The notes below the pieces were generated by a model that made no database searches, had not been told where the DNA came from, and saw only the letters and a program-made list of their open reading frames with translations. The translations under genes were made by a program, and so were the position numbers. A DNA stretch of 14,111 nucleotides from a bacterium UBA4637 (lineage in GTDB: Bacteria; Bacteroidota; Bacteroidia; Bacteroidales; Bacteroidaceae): contig DHMR01000097.1 of NCBI GenBank assembly GCA_002405875.1, positions 1-14,111 on the forward strand. Reading direction: 5' to 3'. Positions 13,364-14,111 of the stretch are shown here, one piece after another. How positions within the stretch are numbered: position 1 is the stretch's first letter; every line of letters begins with the position of its first letter.

Positions 13364-13963
13364 TTATTTCTGTTGTTTATTGATGTCTTGTCTCAGAACC
13401 TTGTTGTTGCGAGCCATCGTCAGAGCAATGATAGGACTCAAGACGACGCCTACTATCAAGTCTACCACCATAAACATGGATGCCCATGCGATAGGCTTCA
13501 TCATGGTGATGGCTTCCAGAACGGTGTGTGCTTGCTCTGTGGTCATCTGATAGGCTTGCATTACAACTTGGTAGTTGGATTGCAGTGCATTCATAAATGG
13601 CGATACATCCATGAAGCGAAACCACAGATACTGCACAATAGTGAGCAGTAATGTGGCGTAAAAGAATGTTTGTAAGCAATAGTAGAGACCCCGTTTGAAG
13701 GAAATTTTCCCTTCTAGCGCATAGTCGCGGAAACTCTTCAAGCGCTTTGCCACAACAAAAGGGGTACAGATGATGAGCACGTTTGATACGAGGCCGAGCA
13801 ACTGATTCTTGGGGTCGGTGGCAAGCATGGTGCATGCAAAACTGAGAATCCAAATGGCTCCAAGGATGGCTCCGTCTTGACGCGCAAAGGCCTTTGTCTG
13901 CATAATTTTTCCAATATCAATTGTGATGACAACTTTTTTCTTTTTCTTGTTCTCTTGACTCAT
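13364..13963 (-). CDS. DUF4199-like membrane protein
   Basis: A 199-residue integral membrane protein with four predicted helices at about 32-50, 56-72, 94-114 and 157-181, and a Lys-rich cytosolic N-terminus (MSQENKKKKKVV). The segment between helices 3 and 4 (DVSPFMNALQSNYQVVMQAYQMTTEQ) is probably outside the membrane. Pattern and size fit DUF4199, a Bacteroidota family without a known activity. It is the first gene of its operon and lies just before a polyprenyl-phosphate-type glycosyltransferase. Helping lipid-linked sugar synthesis or export is therefore possible, though nothing in the sequence shows transport motifs. Confidence 0.85.
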   Translation of the reverse strand: MSQENKKKKKVVITIDIGKIMQTKAFARQDGAILGAIWILSFACTMLATDPKNQLLGLVSNVLIICTPFVVAKRLKSFRDYALEGKISFKRGLYYCLQTFFYATLLLTIVQYLWFRFMDVSPFMNALQSNYQVVMQAYQMTTEQAHTVLEAITMMKPIAWASMFMVVDLIVGVVLSPIIALTMARNNKVLRQDINKQQK

Positions 13964-13990
13964 TGTTTGATTGAATTATATATTATCCTG

Positions 13991-13998
13991 CAAAAATA
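13991..13998 (-). promoter_or_regulatory. -7 box of the DUF4199-to-Crp operon
   Basis: On the minus strand TATTTTTG fits TAnnTTTG and lies 27 bases before the ATG at 13963. The -33 region is AT-rich without a clear TTTG. The remaining sequence to 14111 is AT-rich and holds no open frame or RNA gene that I can see. TATTTTTG at 14043-14050 on the plus strand could serve a rightward gene beyond the edge, but this is weak. Confidence 0.45.
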
Positions 13999-14111
13999 CT
14001 CATTTTTGTTTATATAAGGTATAAGATGGGGATAAATTTATATATTTTTGATATAAAAGCCTTGAAAGTAAGCACGAGAAAGAAAAAATATAAAACGAAA
14101 AAGGAACTTTC

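Noticed and set aside
14065..14111. GAAAGT ... ACTTTC inverted repeat at the right edge
   Set aside because: Only 6-base arms 35 bases apart in AT-rich DNA; expected by chance.

Overview
The window looks like chromosomal DNA of a member of the Bacteroidota, most likely Prevotella or Segatella. The signs are several TAnnTTTG (-7) promoter boxes, A-rich leaders with few Shine-Dalgarno motifs, and Bacteroidota-restricted families resembling DUF4738, DUF6452, DUF6048 and DUF4199. The species call is inference from family recognition, not from a search. There is no rRNA, tRNA, CRISPR array, transposase or complete mobile element.

Layout. Positions 1-329 hold a leftward open frame that runs off the left edge; I do not recognise it. 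Positions 217-690 are the least ordinary part of the window: a cluster of CTGTC/GACAG motifs, a 35-position hairpin with flanking A and T runs, and nine CTTCACC/GGTGAAG heptamers in both orientations. A rightward lipoprotein gene (DUF4738-like, 803-1363) follows and ends at a strong two-way terminator (1393-1430). The rest is compact and mostly housekeeping. A leftward operon (3041 to 1440) carries a membrane-anchored TPR protein, ribH and a small uncharacterised protein. Divergent from it is recF-dciA (3208-4626). Converging on dciA is a leftward operon (9423 to 4623) of M3 oligopeptidase, dCMP deaminase, S41 C-terminal processing peptidase and 5-formyl-THF cyclo-ligase. A second leftward operon (13963 to 9544) carries a DUF4199 membrane protein, a GT2 glycosyltransferase, a DUF6452 lipoprotein, a DUF6048 protein, ApbE and a Crp/Fnr-type regulator. 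The last 148 bases are AT-rich and probably hold the promoter of that operon.

How the genes fit together. RecF and DciA both act in DNA replication and repair. dCMP deaminase yields dUMP, and the cyclo-ligase returns folate to the active pool, so the two converge on thymidylate synthesis. The peptidases, TPR protein, lipoproteins, glycosyltransferase and ApbE act at or in the envelope. I see no complete undescribed system. The best candidates for new biology are the repeat-rich left edge and a 20-bp terminator-like hairpin inside the start of the cyclo-ligase gene.
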